NCBI RefSeq assembly: GCF_011045115.1
Contig: NZ_JAAKZG010000004.1
Location: 248,001-312,000, forward strand
Length of the DNA: 64,000 nt
From: Mesorhizobium zhangyense
GTDB lineage: Bacteria; Pseudomonadota; Alphaproteobacteria; Rhizobiales; Rhizobiaceae
Reading direction: 5' to 3'
Notes under the pieces: generated by a model
Seen by the model: only the letters and a program-made list of their open reading frames with translations
What the model was told of the DNA's origin: nothing
The model's database searches: none
Position numbers and translations under genes: made by a program
In this document: piece by piece, positions 9,230 through 18,214 of the stretch
How positions within the stretch are numbered: the first letter of the stretch is position 1
Layout: the number at the start of each line of letters is the position of its first letter

Positions 9230-10780
9230 TCAGTTCGCCTGCTTCACGTAGTAAGGCAGCGTGTAGCCATCCGAGCGGCCCTGATAGGTGAACTCTTTCT
9301 TCGTCGCCCACGTATTGGCCAGGAAGAAAATCGGAATGACGCCATCGTCCTTCATGGCGATATCCATCGCCGTCTGGAGCAGCTTTTCACGCTTTTCATT
9401 GTCCAGCGTCGAGCGAGCCTCGATCAGCGCCTTGTCGAATTCCGGGTTCGAATAACGCCCGCGATTGCCTTGCCCGGCCTTCTCGCCATAGGTCTCGAGC
9501 AGCGGCCCGAGTACGCCCGAAGCTTCGCCGGTCTCGACAGCTGCGCCACCCATGATCAGGCTGAACTCCAGCGCCGAGGCGCGGGTGAAGTAGACGCTGC
9601 CCGGCAAAGTCGCGACCTCGGTCTTGATGCCGATGCGACTGAACATCTGGCCGATAGCCTGCGCGATCTTGGAATCGTTTGGATAGCGGTCGTTGGTTGC
9701 ATGGAAGGTCAGCTTGAAGCCGTCCGGGTAACCGGCATCGGCAAGCATCTGCTTGGCCTTCGGCGCATCATAGGGATCGACGCTCAGATCGGGCGAATGG
9801 CCAAAATAGCCCTCAGGCACCAATTGCCCGGCCGGCAGGCCCTGCCCGTCCATGATGCGATCGACAAGCGCCTCGCGGTTGATGGCGAGCGACATCGCCT
9901 TGCGGACCTCGACCTTCTGCAGCGGGTTCTTGCCGTCGGCACCGACCGCGAAGGGCGACACGTCACGGCCCTGGTCCATATGCAGATACATGATGCGGTT
10001 GCCGGGAACCGAAATCACGCTCAACTTCTCGGACTTTTCGAGATTGCGGGTATCGGCCGTCGGGATGCTTTCGATCAGGTCGACATCGCCCGACAGGATG
10101 GCTGCAACGCGGGCGCTGCTGTTCTTGAACACGCGGAAGGTGACCTTGTCCCAGGCAGCCGTTTCGCCCCAATAGCCATCGAAGCGCTCGAGCGTGACAT
10201 GGTCGTCCGGCGCCCACGAGACGAATTTGAACGGGCCAGTACCGATGACGCCCTTTCCGGAATTCAAATCCTGCGACGGCGTCTTTTCCAGTTCGGCCGG
10301 CAGCATGGCGATGCGGCTGAGATTGTTGGGCAGAAGCGGCGTCGGCGCTTTGGTGGCGATACGCACGGTCATGGGATCGACCGCCGTCACATCGGCGATA
10401 TCCTTGACATAGGCTTCGAACGAACTCGGGCTGTTCTGCGAAGCGAGCGCGACGCGCTTGATAGAGGCGATGACATCGTCAGCCGTAAAATCACTGCCGT
10501 CGTGGAATTTCACATTCGGCCGCAGCTTGAATTCCCATGTCGTGTCGTCGATGACCTTCCAAGATTCGGCCAGCGCCGGCTGCACCTGCTGCTTGTCGTC
10601 CTGATTGACCAGCCCGTCGAAGATGTTGCGCGCCATCGCGCTGTTGGGACCGTTGACGTAGAACTGCGGGTCCATGGATGTCGTGGATGCTGCAAGCCCG
10701 ACCTTGAGCTCGGCGGCATGGGCGACGGGCACCATAGCCATCGTCGCTGCGACAAAAGTCGCGAAAGTGGAAATCTTCAT
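9230..10780 (-). CDS. Periplasmic solute-binding protein, family 5 (peptide/nickel/opine type)
   Basis: Binding protein of 516 residues for the peptide-type ABC transporter encoded downstream. A Sec signal peptide ends near residue 23 (VAHAA). Typical family 5 features follow: [19 protein letters not shown], a LAESW motif with [21 protein letters not shown]-type sequence, then YPDGFKLTF and ATKKEF near the end. It is the first gene of the minus-strand operon and lies divergent to the LysR regulator at 10939. Family 5 proteins bind peptides, opines and sugars, so the ligand is uncertain; the operon content points to a nucleoside-like compound. Confidence 0.92.
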   Translation of the reverse strand: MKISTFATFVAATMAMVPVAHAAELKVGLAASTTSMDPQFYVNGPNSAMARNIFDGLVNQDDKQQVQPALAESWKVIDDTTWEFKLRPNVKFHDGSDFTADDVIASIKRVALASQNSPSSFEAYVKDIADVTAVDPMTVRIATKAPTPLLPNNLSRIAMLPAELEKTPSQDLNSGKGVIGTGPFKFVSWAPDDHVTLERFDGYWGETAAWDKVTFRVFKNSSARVAAILSGDVDLIESIPTADTRNLEKSEKLSVISVPGNRIMYLHMDQGRDVSPFAVGADGKNPLQKVEVRKAMSLAINREALVDRIMDGQGLPAGQLVPEGYFGHSPDLSVDPYDAPKAKQMLADAGYPDGFKLTFHATNDRYPNDSKIAQAIGQMFSRIGIKTEVATLPGSVYFTRASALEFSLIMGGAAVETGEASGVLGPLLETYGEKAGQGNRGRYSNPEFDKALIEARSTLDNEKREKLLQTAMDIAMKDDGVIPIFFLANTWATKKEFTYQGRSDGYTLPYYVKQAN

Positions 10781-10893
10781 ATCGAACGCTTCTCCCGAAT
10801 TCCTCCGAGGCAGTCAGCCGGCGCTCATCCAAGCGGCAGGCCTTGCCTATTTTTTGAGCCTAGCGACTCCCTGGATTGAAAGAAAATCGCATC

Positions 10894-10910
10894 TGATGTT
10901 AGTTGCATCA
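10894..10910. promoter_or_regulatory. Candidate LysR operator TGATG-N7-CATCA
   Basis: A perfect inverted repeat with five-base arms and a seven-base spacer lies in the 158-base divergent region between the binding-protein gene and the LysR gene. Its place, about 30 bases before the regulator start, suits an autoregulatory LysR recognition site. The assignment rests on symmetry and position only. Confidence 0.4.
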
Positions 10911-10938
10911 CAAAATGTTATGCCTTGGAGTATCCGAA

Positions 10939-11877
10939 ATGCGTATCAATCCCCGGCAGGTCGAGGCCTTTCGCAATGTGATGCTAGCGGGCGGGATAAC
11001 GTCGGCCGCAGAGCTCATGAACATCACGCAGCCGGCCGTCAGCCGGCTGATCCGCGATTTCGAATATGCCGTAAAGCTGAAGCTTTTCGAGCGCGAGGGC
11101 AGTCGCTTCGCGCCGCGCGACGAGGCGGTAAAGCTCTATCGTGAGGTAGAGCGCCTCTATCTCGGGCTCGACCAGATCGGACGCGCCGCCGACGACATCA
11201 AGACCGCCAAGGGCAGCTTCCTGCGCATCGGCTCGGTGCCGGCCCTGTCGCCGCTATGCGCCAATGAAATTCTTCCCGATTTGACCAGCGAGATGCCGGA
11301 TATCTCGATCGTGTTCGACACCGAAAGCACCAATCACATCACCGATATGATCGCCAGCCACCAATATGATGTGGGTTTCGTGTTCGGGGGTGCCGAGCGC
11401 AAGGGACCCCCTGGCGAACTGCTCGCGAAGACGACAGCCGTGGCCGTTCTTTCCCCCGATCACAGGCTGGCGCGAAACGAAGCCATCAGCGTGAAAGACA
11501 TGGCGGATTGCCGGGCGATCATTCCGGGCCGCAAGACACCGTTGCGCATCAGCTTCGAGCAGATAGCCGGAAGGAACGCAGTCACTTTCAAATCCCCGAT
11601 CGAGACGTCAATCGCCAATTGCTGCGCTTTGGCCGCGAAGGGCATGGGCGTCGGCATCGTCGACGAGATCAGTGCTTTGAGCTTCGGCGGCGAACTCACC
11701 ATCCTGCCCTTCAAGCCGGACATAGTTGTTTCGTACCTGGCGATACGCCCGCCGCAGGCACCCAAAAGCCGCGTGGTGGAAATGTTTACGGAGCGTCTGA
11801 AGGAAGCCGTTTTGAAGACCCTCGGCGCGACGAACGCCGGCCGTCGAGACTCGAGCCCCGCTGCTGCAAAGCAATGA
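10939..11877 (+). CDS. LysR-family transcriptional regulator
   Basis: Regulator of 312 residues with an N-terminal winged helix-turn-helix (MRINPRQVEAFRNVML, ITQPAVSRLIRDFE) and a periplasmic-binding-type effector domain from about residue 90. The ATG at 10939 is preceded by GGAG at eight bases; an earlier in-frame ATG at 10903 would add 12 unconserved residues. It is transcribed away from the peptide-type ABC/nucleoside hydrolase operon and is its likely regulator. The sequence resembles the opine-type LysR proteins (OccR/NocR-like), which fits a gene beside a family 5 binding protein. Confidence 0.9.
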   Translation: MRINPRQVEAFRNVMLAGGITSAAELMNITQPAVSRLIRDFEYAVKLKLFEREGSRFAPRDEAVKLYREVERLYLGLDQIGRAADDIKTAKGSFLRIGSVPALSPLCANEILPDLTSEMPDISIVFDTESTNHITDMIASHQYDVGFVFGGAERKGPPGELLAKTTAVAVLSPDHRLARNEAISVKDMADCRAIIPGRKTPLRISFEQIAGRNAVTFKSPIETSIANCCALAAKGMGVGIVDEISALSFGGELTILPFKPDIVVSYLAIRPPQAPKSRVVEMFTERLKEAVLKTLGATNAGRRDSSPAAAKQ

Positions 11878-11890
11878 GTTGACAGCAAAA

Positions 11891-11923
11891 CACCCCGGCA
11901 TCTTTCTCGATGATGCCGGGGTG
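11891..11923. terminator. Intergenic terminator hairpin
   Basis: Twelve-base perfect stem (CACCCCGGCATC with its complement) and a nine-base loop between two convergent genes. Read on the minus strand it is followed by TTTTG, so it best terminates the aldehyde dehydrogenase gene; it may also stop the LysR transcript. Confidence 0.75.
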
Positions 11924-11960
11924 CTCAGTTACATTACTGGATATTGGTCGCTGCTAACGA

Positions 11961-13412
11961 TCAAGCCGCGAAATGCGAGACGAATTTCGTCGTCAGATAG
12001 GCTTCGATCGCTTCCGAGCCGCCTTCAGTGCCGTAGCCTGAGTCCTTCGTGCCGCCGAAAGGCACTTCCGGCAGGGCGAGCCCGTTATGGTTGATCGTGG
12101 TCATGCCGGCTTCGACCTTCATGCCCAGCGCCTGGCTTGTCGCAGCCGATGTGGTGAAGGCGTAGGACGCCAGACCAAAAGGCAGCCGGTTGGCTTCGTC
12201 GATCGCTTCATCAAGCGTGGAGAAGCGGTTGACGATCGCGACCGGGCCGAAGGGTTCCTCGTTCATGATCCGCGCGCTCTTCGGAGCGTTGGCGATGACG
12301 GTCGGCTCGAAGAAATTGCCCTTGTTGCCGATGCGCCGTCCGCCGGTTTTCACTTCAGCGCCTTGCGCGACCGCGTCTGCAATCAAAGCTTCCAGCGCGG
12401 GAATACGGCGCTCATTCGCCAGCGGTCCCATCTGGGTGCCTTCTTCGAGGCCGTTGCCGACACGAATTGCCTTCGCAGCCTGCGTGATGCCTTCCAGGAA
12501 CCCGTCATAGACGCCGTCCTGCACGAGGAAGCGCGTCGGAGACACGCAGACCTGGCCGGCATTGCGGAACTTCGACGTTGACAAGACCTTTACCGCTGCG
12601 CCGAGATCGGCATCTTCGAAGATGATCGCCGGTGCATGGCCGCCGAGTTCCATCGTCGCGCGCTTCATGTGCTGCCCGGCCAGTGCCGCCAGATGCTTGC
12701 CGATCGGCGTCGAGCCGGTGAACGAGATTTTGCGGATGACCGGATGGGGAATGAGGTATTCCGAGATTTCGGCTGGAACGCCGTAGACGAGATTGATGAC
12801 GCCCTTCGGCACGCCTGCATCGGCGAAAGCGCGGATCAGCTCTGCCGGCGATGCAGGGGTTTCTTCCGGCGCCTTGACGATAATGGAGCAGCCGGCAGCG
12901 AGCGCACCAGAAAGCTTGCGCACGATCTGGTTGATCGGGAAGTTCCACGGCGTGAAGGCGGCGACAGGGCCGACCGGCAGCTTGATCGCCATCTGCGACA
13001 CGCCAATGGTGCGCGCCGGAATGATCTGGCCATAGGTGCGGCGAGCTTCTTCCGCGAACCAGTCGATGGTGTCGGCGCCAGCAAGCACTTCGCCTTTGGC
13101 TTCGGCCAGCGGCTTTCCCTGCTCGCGCGTCATGATGCGGGCGATCTTGTCGGCCCGCTCGCGCAAAAGATCGGCCGCCTTGCGCATGATCTTGGAACGC
13201 TCGAATGCCGAAGTCGCGCTCCAAACTTTGAAACCGCGATCGACTGCAGCAAGGGCCGCGTCCAGATCGGCCTTCGTGGCATGCGCGATCTTCCCGATAA
13301 CCTCGCCCGTAGCCGGGTCCAGGACGGGGATGGTCTTGCCTTCAACTCCGGATCGCCATTCGCCATCGATGAAAAGCTGCGTATCGGGATAACTGACGTC
13401 TATATTGGCCAC
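11961..13412 (-). CDS. NAD(P)-dependent aldehyde dehydrogenase (succinate-semialdehyde dehydrogenase type)
   Basis: Oxidises an aldehyde to the carboxylate, 483 residues. General-base Glu255 sits in MELGGHAP and catalytic Cys289 in [13 protein letters not shown] and the FTGSTPIGK nucleotide-binding stretch are present. The overall sequence is GabD-like, but alpha-ketoglutarate semialdehyde and other small aldehydes are handled by close relatives. The start is a GTG with AGGA upstream. It lies 162 bases downstream of the PfkB kinase in the same direction, so it could be the last gene of the malK-pfkB unit and oxidise an aldehyde from that sugar pathway. Confidence 0.88.
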   Translation of the reverse strand: MANIDVSYPDTQLFIDGEWRSGVEGKTIPVLDPATGEVIGKIAHATKADLDAALAAVDRGFKVWSATSAFERSKIMRKAADLLRERADKIARIMTREQGKPLAEAKGEVLAGADTIDWFAEEARRTYGQIIPARTIGVSQMAIKLPVGPVAAFTPWNFPINQIVRKLSGALAAGCSIIVKAPEETPASPAELIRAFADAGVPKGVINLVYGVPAEISEYLIPHPVIRKISFTGSTPIGKHLAALAGQHMKRATMELGGHAPAIIFEDADLGAAVKVLSTSKFRNAGQVCVSPTRFLVQDGVYDGFLEGITQAAKAIRVGNGLEEGTQMGPLANERRIPALEALIADAVAQGAEVKTGGRRIGNKGNFFEPTVIANAPKSARIMNEEPFGPVAIVNRFSTLDEAIDEANRLPFGLASYAFTTSAATSQALGMKVEAGMTTINHNGLALPEVPFGGTKDSGYGTEGGSEAIEAYLTTKFVSHFAA

Positions 13413-13574
13413 GGATGAGATTCCTGTTCAATTTGACATGAGGACAGGATCGCTCACGAGGCGGTCCTATGCGAGTGGACGTAGTGCCGCAACACCCCGT
13501 TTGGCAAGCCCGCCGGGATAAAGAAAGGTGCCCTTTCCAGATCGGCCGGCTGCTAACCCGCGTCGAATGACACT

Positions 13575-14495
13575 TCAAGGTAGATCGAACGAAGGGTCGA
13601 AACGCACGATGTCGGCCCGGGTCGGCAATCCGGCCCGCCCTCCGGGCATCGCACATTTGAGTGCGGCAACGGTATTCGAGAAAGCAATAGCCTTCTCGAT
13701 CGGCCAGCGATGTGACAACGCCAGCGCCAAGGCGCCATGAAACGCGTCTCCCGCCCCGACCGTATCGACCACATGCACCGATGGCGGCCGCGTGTTTGCC
13801 AGTTTGCCCTCGCAAAGCCAATAGAGACCACCTGCGCCATCGGTAACGCCTGTCAGCTTGTGCTGTGGTCCGGCAACGAGCCTCAACCCGGCTTCGATGT
13901 CGTCCGTCCCGGAAAACTGCGCAAGACCCGGCCTCGAGAAGACGACATATTCTGCAATATCGACAAGCGGCGCGATTGCATCGCGATCGTGCCGCGAGAT
14001 ATCCGCGTCGAGCACTGTCGGAATGCCCTGCGACCGCGCTGCCTTATATGTCTTGAGCGCACCTTTGGGCCACGACAGGTCGCAAAGGACGGCGCCGCCG
14101 AGGTTCTCTGGTTCCAGCCATTCGGCATCGTCCGGCAGATCGGGATCGGCATAGGCGACGATCAGCCGTTCCCCCGAGCCATCGACCAGAATGACCGATC
14201 CCGGCGACCGGTGCCCGGCAAAATGCCTGAGCCAGCGTGTGTCGACAGCCTCGCTGTTCAGTTCCCGGTGAAGCGCGACGCCAGTGGCGTCCTCGCCCAG
14301 ACGGCCGGCGAAGTTCGCCTTTCCGCCAAGCCGCGCGATGGCGACGCTGGCATTGGCTGCCGGTCCACCGCCGACTTCGCGGCGCGACTTTGCGTAGATC
14401 TTCACCGGCTGCGCCGGTATCTCGGCGACGCTCATGATAATGTCCTGGATCGCCAGTCCAAGACAGAACACTTCGCCCGGCCTGTGCTCAGACAA
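13575..14495 (-). CDS. PfkB-family carbohydrate kinase
   Basis: ATP-dependent sugar or nucleoside kinase of the ribokinase/PfkB fold, 306 residues. The N-terminal FCLGLAIQDII and GGGPAANASVAIARLGG substrate motif and the C-terminal DTVGAGDAFHGAL anion-hole/catalytic-base motif are intact. I chose the TTG at 14495, with AGGTG six bases upstream and an eight-base overlap with the ATPase gene; the open frame extends 74 codons further but only as a shadow of that gene. The position beside a sugar importer, an isomerase and an epimerase suggests it phosphorylates the resulting ketose. Confidence 0.88.
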   Translation of the reverse strand: MSEHRPGEVFCLGLAIQDIIMSVAEIPAQPVKIYAKSRREVGGGPAANASVAIARLGGKANFAGRLGEDATGVALHRELNSEAVDTRWLRHFAGHRSPGSVILVDGSGERLIVAYADPDLPDDAEWLEPENLGGAVLCDLSWPKGALKTYKAARSQGIPTVLDADISRHDRDAIAPLVDIAEYVVFSRPGLAQFSGTDDIEAGLRLVAGPQHKLTGVTDGAGGLYWLCEGKLANTRPPSVHVVDTVGAGDAFHGALALALSHRWPIEKAIAFSNTVAALKCAMPGGRAGLPTRADIVRFDPSFDLP

Positions 14496-15585
14496 GAGCC
14501 GCACCTGTGGTGGGATGAAACAGATGAATGCGATCGACGTCAAGTTGGAACCGACACTCCTTGTCGCCGACATGCACCGCGCCGGGCTTGACCCTCGCCA
14601 TGATCTCGCGACCGCCGAGCAGGACGACTGCGATCGAATCCGCGCCGTGATCCTCGACGAGAACAATGTCGGATGAGAAGTCGAAAGCGCTTCCAGCGCC
14701 GCGCCTCTGTGACACAAGGGAGACGTGCTCCGAGCGCAACCCGACCTCGACGCGATCGACGGACTCCAAAGCCTTCATGCGGGCTGCCGGCAGCTTGACT
14801 TCCTGTCCTTTGCCGAAGACCAGCCAGGCCTCATCGCCTTCCCGGCGCAGTTCGGCAGGCAGCAGGCTCATCGGCGGCGAACCGATGAAAGTCCCGACGA
14901 AGCTGTTGGCCGGCCTTTCATAGATATCCATCGGCGTGCCGATCTGCTGCACTTCGCCGAGCTTCAGGACCACGATGCGATCGGCCATGGTCATGGCTTC
15001 GATCTGGTCGTGCGTGACGTAGATGCTGGTGGTGCGCAGCGCCATCTGCAGCTTGCGGATTTCCATGCGCATGCCGACACGCAGCTTCGCGTCGAGGTTC
15101 GACAAGGGTTCGTCGAACAGGAACACTTCCGGCTCCCGGATGAGGGCGCGGCCGAGCGCGACGCGCTGGCGCTGCCCGCCTGAAAGCGCCTTAGGCTTGC
15201 GTTCCAGAAGCGCATCCAGTTCGAGCATTTTGGCGACATCCGCAACGCTTTGCGCGATGTCGCCAGCGGGCAGGTCGCGCATTTTCAGGGCAAAGCCAAG
15301 GTTCTCGGCGACCGTCATATGCGGGTAGAGCGCATAATCCTGAAACACCATCGCCATGTCGCGGTCGCGTGGCGCAACGGCGCTGATGTCGCGTCCGTCG
15401 AGCAGGATTTCACCGCCGGAGATTTCCTCCAGGCCGGCGATCATGCGCAACAATGTGCTTTTACCGCAGCCTGACGGCCCGACCAGAACGATGAACTCGC
15501 CGTCGGCCACTTCGAGGTCCACGGCTTTCACGGCCTCGACCGTTCCGAACCGCTTCTGCACGGAGCGCAGTGTCAACCCTGCCAC
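14488..15585 (-). CDS. Sugar ABC transporter ATP-binding protein (MalK/UgpC type)
   Basis: ATPase of carbohydrate importers, 365 residues from a GTG at 15585 preceded by GGGAG. Walker A GPSGCGKST, the Q-loop in VFQDYALYPHM, signature LSGGQRQR and Walker B VFLFDEPLSNLDA are present, followed by the regulatory C-terminal domain (FVGTFIGSPPM, VEVGLRSEHV). It probably energises the binding protein and two permeases at 20284-23372, which have no ATPase of their own, although it lies on the other strand across the divergent promoter. Confidence 0.92.
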   Translation of the reverse strand: MAGLTLRSVQKRFGTVEAVKAVDLEVADGEFIVLVGPSGCGKSTLLRMIAGLEEISGGEILLDGRDISAVAPRDRDMAMVFQDYALYPHMTVAENLGFALKMRDLPAGDIAQSVADVAKMLELDALLERKPKALSGGQRQRVALGRALIREPEVFLFDEPLSNLDAKLRVGMRMEIRKLQMALRTTSIYVTHDQIEAMTMADRIVVLKLGEVQQIGTPMDIYERPANSFVGTFIGSPPMSLLPAELRREGDEAWLVFGKGQEVKLPAARMKALESVDRVEVGLRSEHVSLVSQRRGAGSAFDFSSDIVLVEDHGADSIAVVLLGGREIMARVKPGAVHVGDKECRFQLDVDRIHLFHPTTGAALV

Positions 15586-15603
15586 TTTCTTCTCACTCCC
15601 GTG

Positions 15604-15646
15604 TTGACATTCGCTGTTTCTAAAGCACAATAATTACACAGTGTAA
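15604..15646. promoter_or_regulatory. Divergent promoter with palindromic operator (ROK regulator/sugar locus)
   Basis: The perfect palindrome TTACAC-A-GTGTAA lies at 15634-15646. On the plus strand TTGACA (15604-15609) followed by AATAAT (15629-15634, long spacer) places it near the transcription start of the ROK gene. On the minus strand TTTACA and TTTAGA with a 17-base spacer place the same palindrome over the -35 box of the ATPase gene. One protein bound here could control both directions; the ROK product encoded next door is the obvious candidate. Inferred from sequence only. Confidence 0.5.
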
Positions 15647-15662
15647 ATATCATGGAAACTCG

Positions 15663-16856
15663 ATGTCTGGACGCTTTGCACCAAGGAGCAGAAGGGAGAC
15701 CAGAGCGGTCGTCCTCGAAAGCCTTTTGCGCAGCGGAGGAGCCTTCAGGCCGCTGATTGCAAGGGATGCGCAGCTTACGGAAGCAAGCATTTCCCGCATT
15801 CTGACGGAATTGCGGGGTGAAGACATCATTGAGGAGATTCGCCGTCCGGCGCCTTATGTCGGCGGTCCGACCGCTCTTGTTACACTAAGCAAGAATATAG
15901 CGATCGCCGGCATTGAACTGTCGAATGACAGGCTTTCCTTCGGTATCGGCGATCTCGCCGGTACCATCGATTATGTCGAACGCATGCCAGCCTCGCCGCA
16001 ACTGAAACAGTCGGAATTCGAGCGGCTGTTCGGCAATTGCCTTGCCACGATGACGCAATGGACCGGCAAGCGGGGCATTTCCATCCGGCAGGCGGCACTG
16101 TCCATTCCGGGTTACAGCAGCGCAAATACCAATCCGATTTTTACCTGGGACATGAAACGCCTGCGCGCCTTTCTGGCCGAGGTTCTGGAAGGCGTCCCGC
16201 TGTCGATCACCAACTCGGTCATCGCGCAAGCCGCCTTCCATCGATATTCCAGCACTGCCGCCTACCCGATCGAAGGCGATCACCTGTTCCTGTTCGTCGG
16301 CCATGGCGTGGCCGGCGTGGTCGTCAATGAAACGGCTCCTATCGACACTTTCTCGCCGTTCGAACTCGGGCACATGGTCATCGAGCGCAACGGGCATGCG
16401 TGCCGGTGCGGCCATAAGGGCTGTCTTGAAGCTTACACCTCCTTGAAAGCCGTCTCGAAGATCATTGGTATCGCCGAGAGCGAGGTGCTGCATCAAGGCG
16501 ACGGGTTCATCGAAGCGCTTGATCTCGGAGACGACATCCGAACAAGCCTTCGCGAACGTCTCTTCCTGCTGGGTCTTGGTCTCGGCAACGCACTGAATTT
16601 GCATCCCGTCTCATCTGTTGTGATCAGTGGCTGGCCGTCGCTGATGCCGGTCGGAGACCGCGATGCAATCCTGGAAGGCCTCGACGAAAGCCTTCTTGGC
16701 GGCTTCGATCAGGATCGGCTCAAACTTTCTTTCATCGCACCGTCGATCGGCAACGACCCGCAGGCGGCGCTCTACTACGCAGCCTATTGTTTCGTGCGTG
16801 GCGGCGGGCTTGAGGCAAAAGCCGAGCCCCAGGCGGCGCTGGGGGAGAATGCCTGA
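15663..16856 (+). CDS. ROK-family transcriptional regulator (NagC/XylR type)
   Basis: 397-residue repressor-type protein. An N-terminal helix-turn-helix (LIARDAQLTEASISRILTEL region, residues 32-51) is followed by a sugar-kinase-like ROK domain. The zinc-binding motif CRCGHKGCLEAY that structures the effector site is present, as is VGHGVAGVVVN. The phosphate-binding DxGxT of true ROK kinases is not evident (IELSNDRLSFGI instead), so this is a sensor rather than an enzyme. It is the first gene of the plus-strand sugar operon and overlaps the next gene (ATGA), consistent with autoregulation at the palindrome in front of it. Confidence 0.9.
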   Translation: MSGRFAPRSRRETRAVVLESLLRSGGAFRPLIARDAQLTEASISRILTELRGEDIIEEIRRPAPYVGGPTALVTLSKNIAIAGIELSNDRLSFGIGDLAGTIDYVERMPASPQLKQSEFERLFGNCLATMTQWTGKRGISIRQAALSIPGYSSANTNPIFTWDMKRLRAFLAEVLEGVPLSITNSVIAQAAFHRYSSTAAYPIEGDHLFLFVGHGVAGVVVNETAPIDTFSPFELGHMVIERNGHACRCGHKGCLEAYTSLKAVSKIIGIAESEVLHQGDGFIEALDLGDDIRTSLRERLFLLGLGLGNALNLHPVSSVVISGWPSLMPVGDRDAILEGLDESLLGGFDQDRLKLSFIAPSIGNDPQAALYYAAYCFVRGGGLEAKAEPQAALGENA

Positions 16857-18214
16857 TGACGATCTTGCACCGGACCGGAAGCATCGTGGCCGGCAGCCGA
16901 AAAATAGGCGTCCTCTTCGTTGCTTCGGCTCTGTTTTCCGAAACTGCGGCCAAGGCGCTGATCAATCGCACGCAGGAACTTGCTGTCGACGAACGGCTGA
17001 CGGGCCGGCTTCAGGTTGCGGAAAAACTTGCAAGGGATCGTGAGAGCTGCGCCGAGTCTCTGAAGACGCTCGATCTCGATCAACTCGACGGCCTCGTCAT
17101 CCAGCTTTCGACGTTTTGTACGGCCGAGCTTCTGCACGAGGTTCTCGACAAGATCGGAAACCGCCAGCTGCCCTTAGCACTTTGGGCACTGGAAGAATCC
17201 AATGAGATCGTGACGAACTCATTGTGTGGGGCGCAGCTCTGGGCATCGACGCTCAACCGCTTCGGCCGCCGTTTCACCCTGCTGCTTGGCAATCCCGGCG
17301 ATGCCGCGATCGTCGATGAGCTTGCGGCTTTCAGTGCGGCCGCGCGTGCGAGAGCAAGCATTACCGGAGCACGCATTGCCCTGCTCGGTGCGCATGCCGA
17401 CTGGTTCACAAATCTGGCGGCCGACCCCTGGGGGCTGAAGCAAGCGCTCGACGTAACCATCGAGCAGACGACCCTGGTCCGTTTCCTCCAAGACTGCAAA
17501 GCCGACGAGGCCTCAGAAAAGGTCGCGGCCAAACGCTGGTCCGACGCCCATTTCGAAGACGGCAACGCCGAGAACGGGCGGCTCACGCTCGGCCGCACCT
17601 ATGCCCGCCTGGAGGCGGGTCTTGACCGGGTAAAGGCCGATGCCATCGCCATTCGCGATTGGCCCGAAATTCTCTATGCGGAAAATTTCCGCGGCACCTG
17701 GGCCGCACTCGGCGAATTGTCCGACCGTGCTGTGCCAATCGCCCCGGAAGGCGATGTGATGGGCGCGCTGACCGCCCTCGCCATCCGCGCTTTCGATCCC
17801 TCGTCGCTGCCGTTCCTGACCGATATTTCCGGCATCGACCGCGCCAACAACAGGCTGGTGCTCTGGCACTATGGCGTCAGCCCGCGCCTTTCGGACGGCC
17901 CCCGCTCGCTCGACCCGGTACTGAAACAGGAGAGCTTTCCGCTGCGCGCCGGCGCGATGACCTTGGTGCGCCTTTCCCTGCGAAATGACGGCGCGATCCG
18001 GATTTTCGTGGCTGAAGGCGAGATCGAGGCGGAACGCTCCAAGGCCAACCGCGCCGCCGGCTATTTCCGTCCCGCGACGATGGAAGCGGAAGCATTCATC
18101 CGGAATTTCATCGAAGGAGGCTACGAGCATCACGTCACCGCCGTTTACGGCCATTGGGGCAATGCAGTGCGCCACCTCGGGCGCCAGCTTGGGCTGAAGG
18201 TCGACCATGCTTGA
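16856..18214 (+). CDS. L-fucose/L-arabinose isomerase-family protein
   Basis: 452 residues resembling the FucI/AraA superfamily of aldose-ketose isomerases. The C-terminal half has the expected order: an EGDVMGALTALA segment with acidic metal-ligand candidates, FLTDISGID, then LVLWHYGVSP carrying the histidine ligand candidate. Known isomerases of this fold need manganese and interconvert an aldose and its ketose. The protein is shorter than FucI (about 590) and nearer AraA in length, and belongs to a poorly characterised branch, so the sugar is unknown and a non-isomerase role is possible. It sits between the ROK regulator and the GH31 glycosidase, overlapping both. Confidence 0.75.
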   Translation: MTILHRTGSIVAGSRKIGVLFVASALFSETAAKALINRTQELAVDERLTGRLQVAEKLARDRESCAESLKTLDLDQLDGLVIQLSTFCTAELLHEVLDKIGNRQLPLALWALEESNEIVTNSLCGAQLWASTLNRFGRRFTLLLGNPGDAAIVDELAAFSAAARARASITGARIALLGAHADWFTNLAADPWGLKQALDVTIEQTTLVRFLQDCKADEASEKVAAKRWSDAHFEDGNAENGRLTLGRTYARLEAGLDRVKADAIAIRDWPEILYAENFRGTWAALGELSDRAVPIAPEGDVMGALTALAIRAFDPSSLPFLTDISGIDRANNRLVLWHYGVSPRLSDGPRSLDPVLKQESFPLRAGAMTLVRLSLRNDGAIRIFVAEGEIEAERSKANRAAGYFRPATMEAEAFIRNFIEGGYEHHVTAVYGHWGNAVRHLGRQLGLKVDHA

